A stretch of DNA of 64,000 nucleotides from Brevundimonas sp. (GTDB lineage Bacteria; Pseudomonadota; Alphaproteobacteria; Caulobacterales; Caulobacteraceae). The notes beneath the pieces were generated by a model, which was not told where the DNA came from, did no database searches, and saw nothing but the letters and a program-made list of their open reading frames with translations. The translations under genes and the position numbers were made by a program. Position 1 is the first letter of the stretch, and every line of letters begins with the position of its first letter. The DNA lies in NCBI RefSeq assembly GCF_029945885.1, contig NZ_JAQSDK010000014.1:62001-126000 (forward strand). Direction: 5' to 3'. Of the stretch, positions 20,182 to 27,581 are shown in pieces.

Positions 20182-20721
20182 ATGATCCGCCTGTTCGCCG
20201 CCCTGCCCATTCCGTACGACGTGGCCGAGACCCTGGCGCGCCGCCAGACCGGCCTGCCCGGCGCGCGCTGGCGACCGTCCGAGGCCCTGCATGTGACCCT
20301 GGCCTTCTATGGCGATGTCGACGAGCGCCGCGCCGATGATCTGATCGCCGAACTGGGCCGGGCGGCCAGCGGCGGGCCGTTCGAGATCAGCCTGGCCGGG
20401 GTCGGGGCCTTCGGTGACACCCATCGCAGCCAGACCCTGTGGGCCGGGGTCGCGCCGAGCGAGCGGCTGACCACCCTGGCCGGGCGCTGCCGCACCGCGG
20501 CCGAGCGCGCCGGGATCACCATGGAGCGCCGGGCCTACAAACCCCACGTTACCCTCGCCTATCTCAAGCCCCACGCCGACCCGGCCCGGATCGCCGCCTG
20601 GATGGCCGGCCACAATCTGCTGCAGTCGCCCCCGATCCGCATCGACCGCTTCGGCCTGTGGTCCAGTGTCCTGTCGGAGCGCGGCAGCCACTACACCCTC
20701 GAACAGGAGTTTCCGCTGTGA
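20182..20721 (+). CDS. thpR: RNA 2',3'-cyclic phosphodiesterase (2'-5' RNA ligase family)
   Basis: A 179-residue member of the 2H phosphoesterase superfamily. Both hallmark HxT motifs are present, HVTLAF at about residue 38 and HVTLAY at about residue 122, spaced as expected. These histidines act on 2',3'-cyclic phosphate ends of RNA. The N-terminus MIRLFAALPIP is typical of the family. The last base pairs overlap a GTG start of the next gene (GTGA), so the GNAT gene is translationally coupled to it. The physiological RNA target is not known. Confidence 0.92.
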   Translation: MIRLFAALPIPYDVAETLARRQTGLPGARWRPSEALHVTLAFYGDVDERRADDLIAELGRAASGGPFEISLAGVGAFGDTHRSQTLWAGVAPSERLTTLAGRCRTAAERAGITMERRAYKPHVTLAYLKPHADPARIAAWMAGHNLLQSPPIRIDRFGLWSSVLSERGSHYTLEQEFPL

Positions 20722-21284
20722 CCAGCCCCGCCCCCGGCCCGACGATCGAGACTGACCGGTTGATCCTGCGCCCCACGGCCATGGCCGATTTCGACCGCTG
20801 GTGCGATTTCATGGCCGATGAAGAGACGGCGCGCTTCATCGGCGGGGTCCAGGCCCCGTCCCAGGTGTGGCGCTCGATGATGGCCATGGCCGGGGCCTGG
20901 ACCCTGAGCGGGGTGGCGATGTTCTCGGTGATCGAGAAATCGAGCGGTCAGTGGATCGGCCGTATCGGTCCGTGGCAGCCGCACGGCTGGCCCGGCACCG
21001 AGGTCGGCTGGAGCCTGCATCGCGACGCCGCCGGCAAGGGCTATGCGCTGGAGGCGGCCGTGGCCGCCCTGGACCATGCCTTTGACCATCTGGGCTGGAC
21101 CGATGTGATCCACTGTATCGCCCCCGACAACGGCCCCTCGATCCGGCTGGCCGAACGGCTGGGCTCGCGCAGCCGGGGGCCGGGCCAGCTGCCGGCCCCG
21201 TTCCAGGACTCCGCCATCGACCTGTGGGGCCAGAGCCGGGACGAGTGGCGGGTCAATCGCCGGCGTCTCCTCGCGGCGGGCTGA
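20718..21284 (+). CDS. GNAT family N-acetyltransferase
   Basis: A 188-residue GCN5-type acetyltransferase of the RimJ/RimL-like subgroup. It has the N-terminal ETDRLILRPTAMADF, the acetyl-CoA loop around GWSLHRDAAGKGYALEAA, and a C-terminal NGPSIRLAERLG. These are the standard strand-helix elements. The GTG at 20718 overlaps the thpR stop by three bases, and the alternative starts lie inside thpR in another frame. The substrate may be a ribosomal or other N-terminal amine, or a small molecule. Sequence alone does not say. An inverted repeat after the stop may end the thpR-GNAT unit. Confidence 0.88.
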   Translation: MTSPAPGPTIETDRLILRPTAMADFDRWCDFMADEETARFIGGVQAPSQVWRSMMAMAGAWTLSGVAMFSVIEKSSGQWIGRIGPWQPHGWPGTEVGWSLHRDAAGKGYALEAAVAALDHAFDHLGWTDVIHCIAPDNGPSIRLAERLGSRSRGPGQLPAPFQDSAIDLWGQSRDEWRVNRRRLLAAG

Positions 21285-21298
21285 GGCAACCGAACGGT

Positions 21299-21323
21299 GG
21301 TCCCGGCCGTATCTGTCGGGACC
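21299..21323 (+). terminator. Hairpin after the GNAT gene
   Basis: A near-perfect inverted repeat, GGTCCCGGC (21299-21307) with GTCGGGACC (21315-21323), has a 7-nt loop. Only a weak T-tract (GTTGTG) follows, so termination is uncertain. Confidence 0.35.
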
Positions 21324-21342
21324 GTTGTGACAGGAGACCCGG

Positions 21343-21876
21343 ATGCCCTCGACCCTTCCCAGCCGCCTTGCCATCCTGACAGCGGCGCTTGTCCTGACCG
21401 CCGGTCCGGTGGCGGCCCAGTCGCGTGACGTCGATCTGGACCGGTTCGACGGCCGCTGGTTCGAGATCGCGCGCAATCCCAATGACGTGCAGAAGGACTG
21501 CCGCCGGGCCCAGATCGACTTTACGCCGCAGTCGCGCGCCGACCGTTACGGCCTGCTGGTGACCTGTACCCGCCGCGCCGACGGCGGGGTCGAGACCCTG
21601 CGGGCCAATGCCCGGGTCACCGACACGACGACCAATGCCCGCTTCCGCTTCACCCTGGCCGGCCTGCTCAGTTTCGGCGGCCTGGCCGGACAGAACTACT
21701 GGGTCTGGGACCATGCCCCCGACTACAGCTGGGTCATCATGGGCCTGCCGGACAAGTCGGGCTGGTGGATCTGGAACCGCAGCCAGAGTCCGTCGGAATC
21801 GACCCGCAGACAGTTGCTGGCCCGGGCCTCGGCCCTCGGATTCGACACGGCCAATCCGGTGCACACCGGCCGGTGA
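21343..21876 (+). CDS. Lipocalin family protein, Blc-like
   Basis: A 177-residue exported lipocalin. The signal peptide is MPSTLPSRLAILTAALVLTAG, with cleavage likely after GPVAAQ. The mature protein begins with the lipocalin motif DRFDGRWFEIARNP (the G-x-W signature), followed by C-terminal elements NYWVWDHAPDYSWVIMGLPD and WIWNRSQSPSE that match bacterial lipocalins such as Blc. Those bind lipids or other hydrophobic molecules in the envelope. No lipobox is visible, so it is probably periplasmic and not a lipoprotein as in E. coli. It is followed by the mmcB gene with a LexA box in the gap. Confidence 0.88.
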   Translation: MPSTLPSRLAILTAALVLTAGPVAAQSRDVDLDRFDGRWFEIARNPNDVQKDCRRAQIDFTPQSRADRYGLLVTCTRRADGGVETLRANARVTDTTTNARFRFTLAGLLSFGGLAGQNYWVWDHAPDYSWVIMGLPDKSGWWIWNRSQSPSESTRRQLLARASALGFDTANPVHTGR

Positions 21877-21892
21877 GCCCCTCTTGCCCCGT

Positions 21893-21907
21893 GAACGCAA
21901 GGCGAAC
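21893..21907. promoter_or_regulatory. Candidate LexA box upstream of mmcB
   Basis: GAAC (21893-21896), seven bases, then GAAC (21904-21907). This is the reverse complement of the alphaproteobacterial SOS box GTTC-N7-GTTC. It lies 12 bp before the mmcB ATG, and mmcB belongs to the SOS regulon in Caulobacter. Confidence 0.78.
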
Positions 21908-21918
21908 ATAGTGGGCTG

Positions 21919-22395
21919 ATGGCCGCCGCCCTTCTGCAAATCGATCTCGTCTTCAGCCGTCCGGAGACCACCCTGGCGGTCACGCGCGGGGCGGGACGGC
22001 TGCTGCGCCATATGGGCTATGCGCCGCTGCTGGAGGTGGGGCTGCCCAACGGGCGGCGCGCCGATGTCATGGCCCTGGGCCGGCGCGGCGACATCATCAT
22101 CTGCGAGGTCAAGTCGGGGCTGGACGACTATCGCGTCGACCGCAAATGGGGCGAGTACGGCCCGTTCTGCGACGCCTTCTTCTTCGCCGTGGCCCCGGAA
22201 TTCCCCGAGGGGGTCCTGCCCGACGAGCCCGGGCTGATCGTCGCCGACGGCTTCGGCGGGGCGGTGGTCAGAGAGGCCCCCTCAACGCCCCTGGCTCCGG
22301 CCCGCCGCAAGGCGCTGACGCTCGCTTTTGCCCGGCTCGCCGCCATGCGGACGCTGCGGGAGGAGGCTGCCCTCCCGTCAGCGGGCCTCAAGTAG
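21919..22395 (+). CDS. mmcB: MmcB family DNA repair protein
   Basis: A 158-residue protein of the MmcB family, known in Caulobacter as an SOS-induced factor for survival of mitomycin C and UV damage alongside the ImuABC mutasome. The core reads LLRHMGYAPLLEVGLPNGRRADVMAL followed by GDIIICEVKSGLDDYRVDRKW. The D at ADVMAL and the E-x-K in CEVKSG look like a PD-(D/E)xK nuclease fold. A LexA box sits just upstream. The last codons (GLK and the TAG stop) are supplied by a dispersed palindromic repeat at 22384-22415, so the natural C-terminus may have been changed by repeat insertion. Confidence 0.9.
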   Translation: MAAALLQIDLVFSRPETTLAVTRGAGRLLRHMGYAPLLEVGLPNGRRADVMALGRRGDIIICEVKSGLDDYRVDRKWGEYGPFCDAFFFAVAPEFPEGVLPDEPGLIVADGFGGAVVREAPSTPLAPARRKALTLAFARLAAMRTLREEAALPSAGLK

Positions 22396-22415
22396 CGCGA
22401 AGTGCGATAGGCCCA
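22384..22415 (-). repeat. Dispersed palindromic repeat at the 3' end of mmcB
   Basis: A roughly 32-bp sequence starting GGCCTCAAGTAG and ending GATAGGCCCA. On the minus strand it matches the units of the repeat array at 51250-51400 with about two mismatches in the central hairpin. It encodes the last three residues and the stop codon of mmcB. Confidence 0.75.
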
Positions 22416-22416
22416 T

Positions 22417-22448
22417 CAAACAACAAGCTGAACGCTCCAGCGTTCAGC
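22417..22448 (-). terminator. Terminator of regA
   Basis: A 10-bp perfect stem (GCTGAACGCT at 22427-22436 with AGCGTTCAGC at 22439-22448) with a 2-nt centre overlaps the regA stop codon. On the minus strand it is followed by TTGTTGTTTG. It is next to the dispersed repeat in the mmcB-regA gap. Confidence 0.6.
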
Positions 22449-22998
22449 GGGGTGCGCGTTTGGCCAGAATCCGCTGCAGGGTGCGGCGGTGCATGCCCAG
22501 GCGGCGGGCGGTCTCCGAGACATTGTGGTCGCACAGCTCATAGACGCGCTGGATATGTTCCCAGCGCACCCGGTCGGCGCTCATCGGATTGTCGGGCGGT
22601 TCGGCCGTCTCGCCGGCGGCCATCAGGGCCTTGAACACATCGTCGGCGTCGGCCGGTTTCTGCAGATAGTCGACGGCCCCCGCCTTGACCGCCGCCACGG
22701 CGGTGGCGATGGCCCCGTAGCCGGTCAGCATGACGATCCGGGCGTCCTCGCGCCGTTCGCGAATGGCCTCGACCACCCGCAGGCCGTTGCCGTCCTCCAG
22801 CCGCATGTCCAGTACGGCGAAGGCCGGGACCGAGACCTTCAGGGCCTCGCGGGCCTCGGCCACCGACCCGGCGGTGGTGACGACGAAGCCCCGGCTTTCG
22901 AGGGCGCGGCCCAGTCGCGTGCGCAGGGCCTGATCATCGTCCAGCAGCAGAAGGGTCTTGTCCGGCGCTGCGGCAATCCGGGCTTCGAGGTCAGTCAT
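22444..22998 (-). CDS. regA: RegA/PrrA/ActR-type response regulator
   Basis: Response regulator of 184 residues, the RegA-ActR-PrrA type that controls respiration, nitrogen and other redox-linked genes. The receiver domain has the acidic pair and phospho-acceptor (LLLLDDDQAL, VLDMRLEDGNG) and the switch lysine in YLQKPADADD. The C-terminal Fis-type helix-turn-helix DHNVSETARRLGMHRRTLQR is nearly invariant in this family. It is encoded 16 bp after the RegB-type kinase on the same strand, so the two form an operon. A terminator overlaps its stop codon. Confidence 0.93.
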   Translation of the reverse strand: MTDLEARIAAAPDKTLLLLDDDQALRTRLGRALESRGFVVTTAGSVAEAREALKVSVPAFAVLDMRLEDGNGLRVVEAIRERREDARIVMLTGYGAIATAVAAVKAGAVDYLQKPADADDVFKALMAAGETAEPPDNPMSADRVRWEHIQRVYELCDHNVSETARRLGMHRRTLQRILAKRAPR

Positions 22999-23014
22999 GC
23001 GTGGTCTCCTGCCC

Positions 23015-24523
23015 TCAACTTGGGTGCGCCGCGCCTATGGTCAAGGTGGCATTGTCGCCAACCGCCATTTCGAGGGCGGCGCGGGGCCAGCGAATCGTCA
23101 CCCTTGCCCCCTTCGGCTGGCCCTTTTCGCCGTCGCCGGTGCCGACGGTGACCGTGCCTCCGGTCCGCTCCAGCAGGGTCCGGGCGATAAAGAATCCCAG
23201 ACCCATCCCGCCCTGGCTGGGCGCGATCTCGGGGATCGGCGCGTGCCTGGCCTGCTTGCGGCTTTTGCGGCCGGGCAGGGCCGGGCGGGCGGCCGCGGCG
23301 ATCTGGGCCGCCAGGGCCTGGCGGGCCTTGCCCTGGGGCCGGCTGGTCACATAGGGCTCGCCCAGGCGCGGCAGGATTTCGCCGGCGAAGCCCGGGCCGT
23401 CGTCGACCACTTCGATGGTGATGGTGTCCGCCTCGACCAGGGCCTGGACCCGAACCCGGCTGTTGGCGAAATCGGCGGCGTTCTCGACCAGGGCCGACAG
23501 GCCGTGAATAACCTCCGGCAGGCGTCGCACCCGGAGCGCGTCCGCGTCCGTGTCTTCCGGCGTGCGGACCCCGACGGTGAAGTCGAGGTCGAAACCGCGA
23601 TGAGGCTCGACCACCTCTTCCAGCAGGGCCTCCAGCCCGACGTCGGCATAGAGGGCGTCGCCCGCCTCGGGCTGTTGCGACAGCTTCTTGAGGATGCCGC
23701 GACAGCGTTCGGCCTGCTGCACGATCAGGGCCGCGTCCTCGGCCGCCCCGCTCCCGGGCGTTGAGGCCCGCAGCAGTTCGCGCGCCACCACCTGGATGGT
23801 GGCCAGCGGTGTGCCCAGCTCATGCGCCGCCGCCGCCGCCAGCCCGCCCAGGGCCGCCAGCCGCTGTTCGCGCTGCAACACGTCCTGGGTGGTGGCCAGG
23901 GCCAGTTCCAGCTTCTCGGCCTCGGTGGCAACCCGCCAGGCATAGGTGGCCGTGAAGACCACGCCGGTGATCAGGGCCAGGCCGGTGCCGAACCGGTACA
24001 GGGGCGGCAGGTTCAGTTCGGTCCCCGCCTGCCACGGCAGGGGCAGGGCCCAGAAGAACAGGCCGACGGTCGCCAGCAGCACCAGCAGACCCAGCAGGAT
24101 GGCCTGACGCGCCGGCAGGGAGGCGGCCGAGACCGTCACCGGAGCGACCAGCAGCAGGCAGAAGGGGTTCTGCAGGCCGCCGGTCAGGGCCAGCAGGGCG
24201 GTCAGCTGCAGGATGTCGAAGCCCAGGTGGGCGGCGGTGGCGCTGCCGTCGCTGAAGCGGCCGTCGGTCGGCTTCAGCCGGGCCCCGGCCCACAGGTTCA
24301 TGGCCACACTGGTGGCGATCACCGCCAGGCAGGGCCACAGGGGCAGGTCGAAATGCAGGAAGGCGGTGGCCACCAGGATGGTGGCGCTCTGTCCGGCGAT
24401 GGCCAGCCAGCGCAGGATGACCAGGGTGCGCAGCGACAGGCCACGACTGCGCCGGGACAGGTTGCGCCATCCGGCGAAACGGCCGGTCGCGTGCGACGAT
24501 GCGGGGTCTTGGGTCGGGCTCAC
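23015..24523 (-). CDS. regB: RegB/PrrB/ActS-type redox sensor histidine kinase
   Basis: Membrane histidine kinase of 502 residues. The N-terminal half has six hydrophobic segments and includes GGLQNPFCLLLVAP, which matches the quinone-sensing GGxxNPF region of RegB. The H-box is nearly canonical, LGGLAAAAAHELGTPLATIQ. The redox cysteine of RegB is seen in QQAERCRGILKKL. The ATP-binding part carries VENAADFANS, DDGPGFAG and GMGLGFFIARTLLERTGG. A GTG at 24523 starts VSPTQDPASSH and is preferred because the longer frame adds low-complexity sequence overlapping the senC promoter. It is divergent from senC, as expected for a RegB/SenC/RegA set. Confidence 0.93.
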   Translation of the reverse strand: MSPTQDPASSHATGRFAGWRNLSRRSRGLSLRTLVILRWLAIAGQSATILVATAFLHFDLPLWPCLAVIATSVAMNLWAGARLKPTDGRFSDGSATAAHLGFDILQLTALLALTGGLQNPFCLLLVAPVTVSAASLPARQAILLGLLVLLATVGLFFWALPLPWQAGTELNLPPLYRFGTGLALITGVVFTATYAWRVATEAEKLELALATTQDVLQREQRLAALGGLAAAAAHELGTPLATIQVVARELLRASTPGSGAAEDAALIVQQAERCRGILKKLSQQPEAGDALYADVGLEALLEEVVEPHRGFDLDFTVGVRTPEDTDADALRVRRLPEVIHGLSALVENAADFANSRVRVQALVEADTITIEVVDDGPGFAGEILPRLGEPYVTSRPQGKARQALAAQIAAAARPALPGRKSRKQARHAPIPEIAPSQGGMGLGFFIARTLLERTGGTVTVGTGDGEKGQPKGARVTIRWPRAALEMAVGDNATLTIGAAHPS

Positions 24524-24578
24524 CGGTCTTCTATAGACTGCCCGTACCCGCCTGTCGGCGATTTCCCGAGGAGTCCGG

Positions 24579-25205
24579 ATGCCGCGTCGTTCTGTCCTGC
24601 TGTTCGGCGGCCTGGTCCTGGTCGCCGCCCTCGTCGTCGCCATCACCACCCTGGTCGTGGTCGGGGGCCGTGACCGCGTCCCGACGGGCAGCCAGACCGT
24701 GGCCTCGACCGGCCAGCCCAGTGTCGGCGGACCATTCAATCTGATCGACCAGGACGGTCATCCGGTCGACCAGACGCTGCTGGACGGCAAATGGACCCTG
24801 GTCTTCTTCGGCTTCACCTGGTGCCCGGACTATTGCCCCACCACCCTGGCGGCGCTGAAGGCGACCCAGGACCGGCTGGGCGACCGGGCCGACAATCTGC
24901 AGATCGTCTTCATCAGCGTCGATCCCGAGCGTGACCGCCCGCAGGTGTTGAAGGACTATCTGTCCAGCGACGGCTTCCCCGAGGGGGTCATCGGCCTGAC
25001 CGGCACCCCGGCCCAGATCCGCGCCGCCGCCGACGCCTATCGCGCCTATTACCAGAAGGTCGGCGAGGGCGAGGCCTATACGATGGACCACTCCCTGACC
25101 GTCTATCTGATGGGACCGGACGGCAAATTCCGTAACGCCCTCGGCGGCGATCTCGGCCCCGATCGTTCGGCCGACGTGATCCTCCGGGCGATGGACCGGG
25201 GCTAG
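24579..25205 (+). CDS. senC: SCO1/SenC family copper chaperone
   Basis: A 208-residue thioredoxin-fold protein anchored by one N-terminal membrane segment (SVLLFGGLVLVAALVVAITT). It delivers copper to or maintains the CuA site of cytochrome c oxidase. Copper ligands are visible: CPDYC in FGFTWCPDYCPTTLA and the histidine in YTMDHSLTVYLM. The partner aspartate region SVDPERDRPQVLKDY also fits. It lies divergent from the regB-regA operon, and in Rhodobacter the same three genes are grouped. Coupling with redox control is therefore a reasonable inference. Start at the ATG directly before the membrane segment. Confidence 0.93.
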   Translation: MPRRSVLLFGGLVLVAALVVAITTLVVVGGRDRVPTGSQTVASTGQPSVGGPFNLIDQDGHPVDQTLLDGKWTLVFFGFTWCPDYCPTTLAALKATQDRLGDRADNLQIVFISVDPERDRPQVLKDYLSSDGFPEGVIGLTGTPAQIRAAADAYRAYYQKVGEGEAYTMDHSLTVYLMGPDGKFRNALGGDLGPDRSADVILRAMDRG

Positions 25206-25215
25206 CCCCGGTCGC

Positions 25216-25584
25216 TCAGCCTGCGCGCATCAGGGCGATCTGAAGCTCGAGCCGTTTCAGTTCGCGCATGACGCGGTTGGCCTGGATGGCCGGCATCAGG
25301 GCCGTCTTCAGTACGGTGGCCATCAGCACCAGCACGGCCGCCGGCAGGCCCCAGTGCAGGGCCGACAGGGTGTCGTCCGCCTGGAAGAAGCGCCAGCCGG
25401 CCCAGACCCCGGCGATGAAGATCACCCCCTGGGTCACCATCAGCACCGCATTGGCCCAGCCCATACTGCCGCCAAAGATGCCGAGGGCCTGGTTGAAATA
25501 GCCGGGCTCGTGGGCGGTTTCGCGGAACAGGGTCTGGTTCTCGCCCTCAAGGGCCTCGTCGATCATCCGGTCGATATCCTGCAT
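25216..25584 (-). CDS. DUF6768-like two-TM protein linked to an ECF sigma factor
   Basis: A 122-residue protein. It starts MQDIDRMIDEALEGENQTLF with an acidic N-terminal helix. Two transmembrane segments follow, at about 43-63 (AVLMVTQGVIFIAGVWAGWRFF) and 75-95 (HWGLPAAVLVLMATVLKTALM), then a conserved C-terminal helix RVMRELKRLELQIALM. This layout fits the DUF6768 family. Its ATG shares one base with the stop of the sigma factor gene, so it is translationally coupled. An overlapping membrane protein beside an ECF sigma gene often serves as an anti-sigma factor or accessory, but no known anti-sigma domain is visible. Confidence 0.72.
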   Translation of the reverse strand: MQDIDRMIDEALEGENQTLFRETAHEPGYFNQALGIFGGSMGWANAVLMVTQGVIFIAGVWAGWRFFQADDTLSALHWGLPAAVLVLMATVLKTALMPAIQANRVMRELKRLELQIALMRAG

Positions 25585-26135
25585 CACAGGTCTCCTTCCA
25601 GTGCCGCGCGCAATTTGCGCCGGGCATGCATCAGGCGGGTCTTCACCGTGCCCGCCGGCACGTTCAGGGCGATCGCCGTCTCGGCGATGCTCATATCCTC
25701 GAGGTGGAACAGGGCCACGGCCGCGCGCTGCTCCGGGGGCAGGGCCGCGAGGGCCCGGGCCAGGGCCGGGGTGGCGACGGTGTCGCTGCCGTCACTCGTG
25801 CCGCTGTCCGGCGCCGTCTCGACGGTCACCGCCGCGACCAGGGCGCGCCCGCGCTGCCGCTGGCCGATGCGTCGGGTGCAGCGGCGCGACACGATCTGAT
25901 AGGCCCAGGCGGGGAAGGCCTGGTCGTCACGCAACCGGCCGAGGCCGCGCACGATCTCGATCCAGCCGTCCTGGGCCGCCTCGCGGGCCAGGTCGACATC
26001 GCCGGTCAGCCGCCAGGCGTGGGCCAGCAGCCGCCCCTGCCAGCGCCGGGCCAGCAGGCCGAAGGCCTTGCGATCCCCGGTGCGCGCGGCCGCCACCAGA
26101 TAGTCGTCGAACGCCTGTGCCCTCGTCCGGATCAT
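25584..26135 (-). CDS. ECF-type RNA polymerase sigma factor
   Basis: A 183-residue sigma-70 family factor of the extracytoplasmic function type. Region 2 covers about residues 20-90 (FGLLARRWQGRLLAHAW, then QDGWIEIVRGLGRL, FPAWAYQIVSRRC). Region 4 covers about 122-175 with LPPEQRAAVALFHLEDMSIAE and the helix-turn-helix IALNVPAGTVKTRLMHARRK. No region 1 or 3 is present. The start is the ATG at 26135. The stop overlaps the DUF6768-like gene. The region upstream (26136-26300) is shared with divergent phaZ and must hold its promoter. The stimulus is unknown. Confidence 0.9.
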   Translation of the reverse strand: MIRTRAQAFDDYLVAAARTGDRKAFGLLARRWQGRLLAHAWRLTGDVDLAREAAQDGWIEIVRGLGRLRDDQAFPAWAYQIVSRRCTRRIGQRQRGRALVAAVTVETAPDSGTSDGSDTVATPALARALAALPPEQRAAVALFHLEDMSIAETAIALNVPAGTVKTRLMHARRKLRAALEGDL

Positions 26136-26300
26136 CGTCCCGGTATCCCTCCGTTGCCATAGAGGTGCACCCGGGCGGGCGGGCGGTTCAATGGCGGTGA
26201 TGCGCGGGCCGGGATCACGTTAAAATTGATAACCCTTTTTCAGGGCCATGCGTTGTATGGTGCACTGCCGCATTCAGTGCGGTGTCGACCCCAGGATTCC

Positions 26301-27581
26301 ATGCTCTATTCCCTCCACGAGCTCGCCTATCACTCGGCCTCGCCGTTCCGGATCGGGGCCCAGATGGCCCGGCAGTTCTGGAATTCGCCGCTCAACCCGG
26401 CCTCGGACACGGCCATCGGCCGCACCGCCTTCGCCTCGGCCGAGCTGTTCGAGGGACTGACGCGCCGTTACGGCAAGCCGGCCTGGGGTCTGGAATCCAT
26501 CACGATCAATGACCACAAGGTCCGCACCACCGAACAGGTGGTCTGGTCGTCACCCTGGGTGCGACTGGTCCGGTTCGCCCGCCATATCGGCGACCTGAAA
26601 CGGGCCGGCAAGCCCGCCGCCGCCCCGGCGGTGCTGATCGTCGCCCCGCTGTCGGGCCACTATGCCACCCTGTTGCGCGGCACGGTCGAGGGCTTCCTGC
26701 AGGATCACGACGTCTATGTCGCCGACTGGGTCAACGCCCGTCAGGTGCCGATGCTGGAAGGCCGGTTCGACTTTTCCGACTATATCGACCACGTCCGCGA
26801 GATGCTGGCCGTGATCGGCCCGCGCGCCCATGTCGTCGGTGTCTGCCAGCCGGGCCCGCCGGTTCTGGCCGCCTGCGCAATGATGGCCGAGGACAATGAC
26901 CCCAACCGGCCCGCCTCCATGACCTTCATGGGCTCGCCGATCGACGCCCGCCTGTCGCCGACCGTGACCAATCAGCTGGCCGAGGAGCGGCCCTTCGCCT
27001 GGTTCAAGTCGAATATGATCCACACCGTGCCCTGGCCCTATCCGGGCTTCGGCCGGCGCGTCTATCCGGGCTTCGTCCAGCTGTTCAGCTTCATGTCGAT
27101 GAACGAGGACAAACATATCGACGCCCACCGCCAGTATTTCTCACATCTGGTGAACGGTGACGGCGACGAGACCACCCGGCACGAGGAATTCTACGACGAA
27201 TATCTGTCGGTGCTGGACCTGACCGAGGAATTCTATCTCCAGACCATCGACACCGTCTTCCAGCAGCATCTGTTGCCGCGCGGCCTGCTGGAGCATCGCG
27301 GGCGCAGGGTCGATCTGACGAAGATCACCGACATCGGCCTGATGACGGTCGAGGGCGAGAAGGACGACATCTCCGGCGTCGGCCAGACCCAGGCGGCGCA
27401 CGGCCTGACCCCGAATATCGCCGACGATCGTCGCGTCCTCTATGTTCAGCCGGACGTCGGACACTATGGTGTGTTCAACGGTCGCCGCTTCCGGGACGAG
27501 ATCTATCCCCGGGTGCGCGACTTCATCACCGCCAACGAGACCCTCTGTGCAGTACCGCAACGGTCAAAGACTGCCGCTTGA
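26301..27581 (+). CDS. phaZ: Intracellular polyhydroxyalkanoate depolymerase
   Basis: A 426-residue depolymerase that mobilises stored poly-3-hydroxybutyrate granules in the cytoplasm. The N-terminus MLYSLHELAYHSASPFRIGA is typical of proteobacterial intracellular PhaZ. The catalytic nucleophile is a cysteine in HVVGVCQPGPPVLAA, the CxxG-type box of the family in place of a lipase serine. Late in the sequence, EGEKDDISGVGQ and PDVGHYGVFNGRRF carry the expected Asp and His. ATG at 26301 has an AGGA site upstream. A longer open frame reads into the promoter and is rejected. A hydroxybutyryl-CoA dehydrogenase at 41484 belongs to the same metabolic area. Confidence 0.93.
   Translation: MLYSLHELAYHSASPFRIGAQMARQFWNSPLNPASDTAIGRTAFASAELFEGLTRRYGKPAWGLESITINDHKVRTTEQVVWSSPWVRLVRFARHIGDLKRAGKPAAAPAVLIVAPLSGHYATLLRGTVEGFLQDHDVYVADWVNARQVPMLEGRFDFSDYIDHVREMLAVIGPRAHVVGVCQPGPPVLAACAMMAEDNDPNRPASMTFMGSPIDARLSPTVTNQLAEERPFAWFKSNMIHTVPWPYPGFGRRVYPGFVQLFSFMSMNEDKHIDAHRQYFSHLVNGDGDETTRHEEFYDEYLSVLDLTEEFYLQTIDTVFQQHLLPRGLLEHRGRRVDLTKITDIGLMTVEGEKDDISGVGQTQAAHGLTPNIADDRRVLYVQPDVGHYGVFNGRRFRDEIYPRVRDFITANETLCAVPQRSKTAA

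Noticed and set aside
26226..26300. Earlier start for phaZ
   Set aside because: The extra 25 residues lie in the promoter gap and have no family match. ATG 26301 has a ribosome site.
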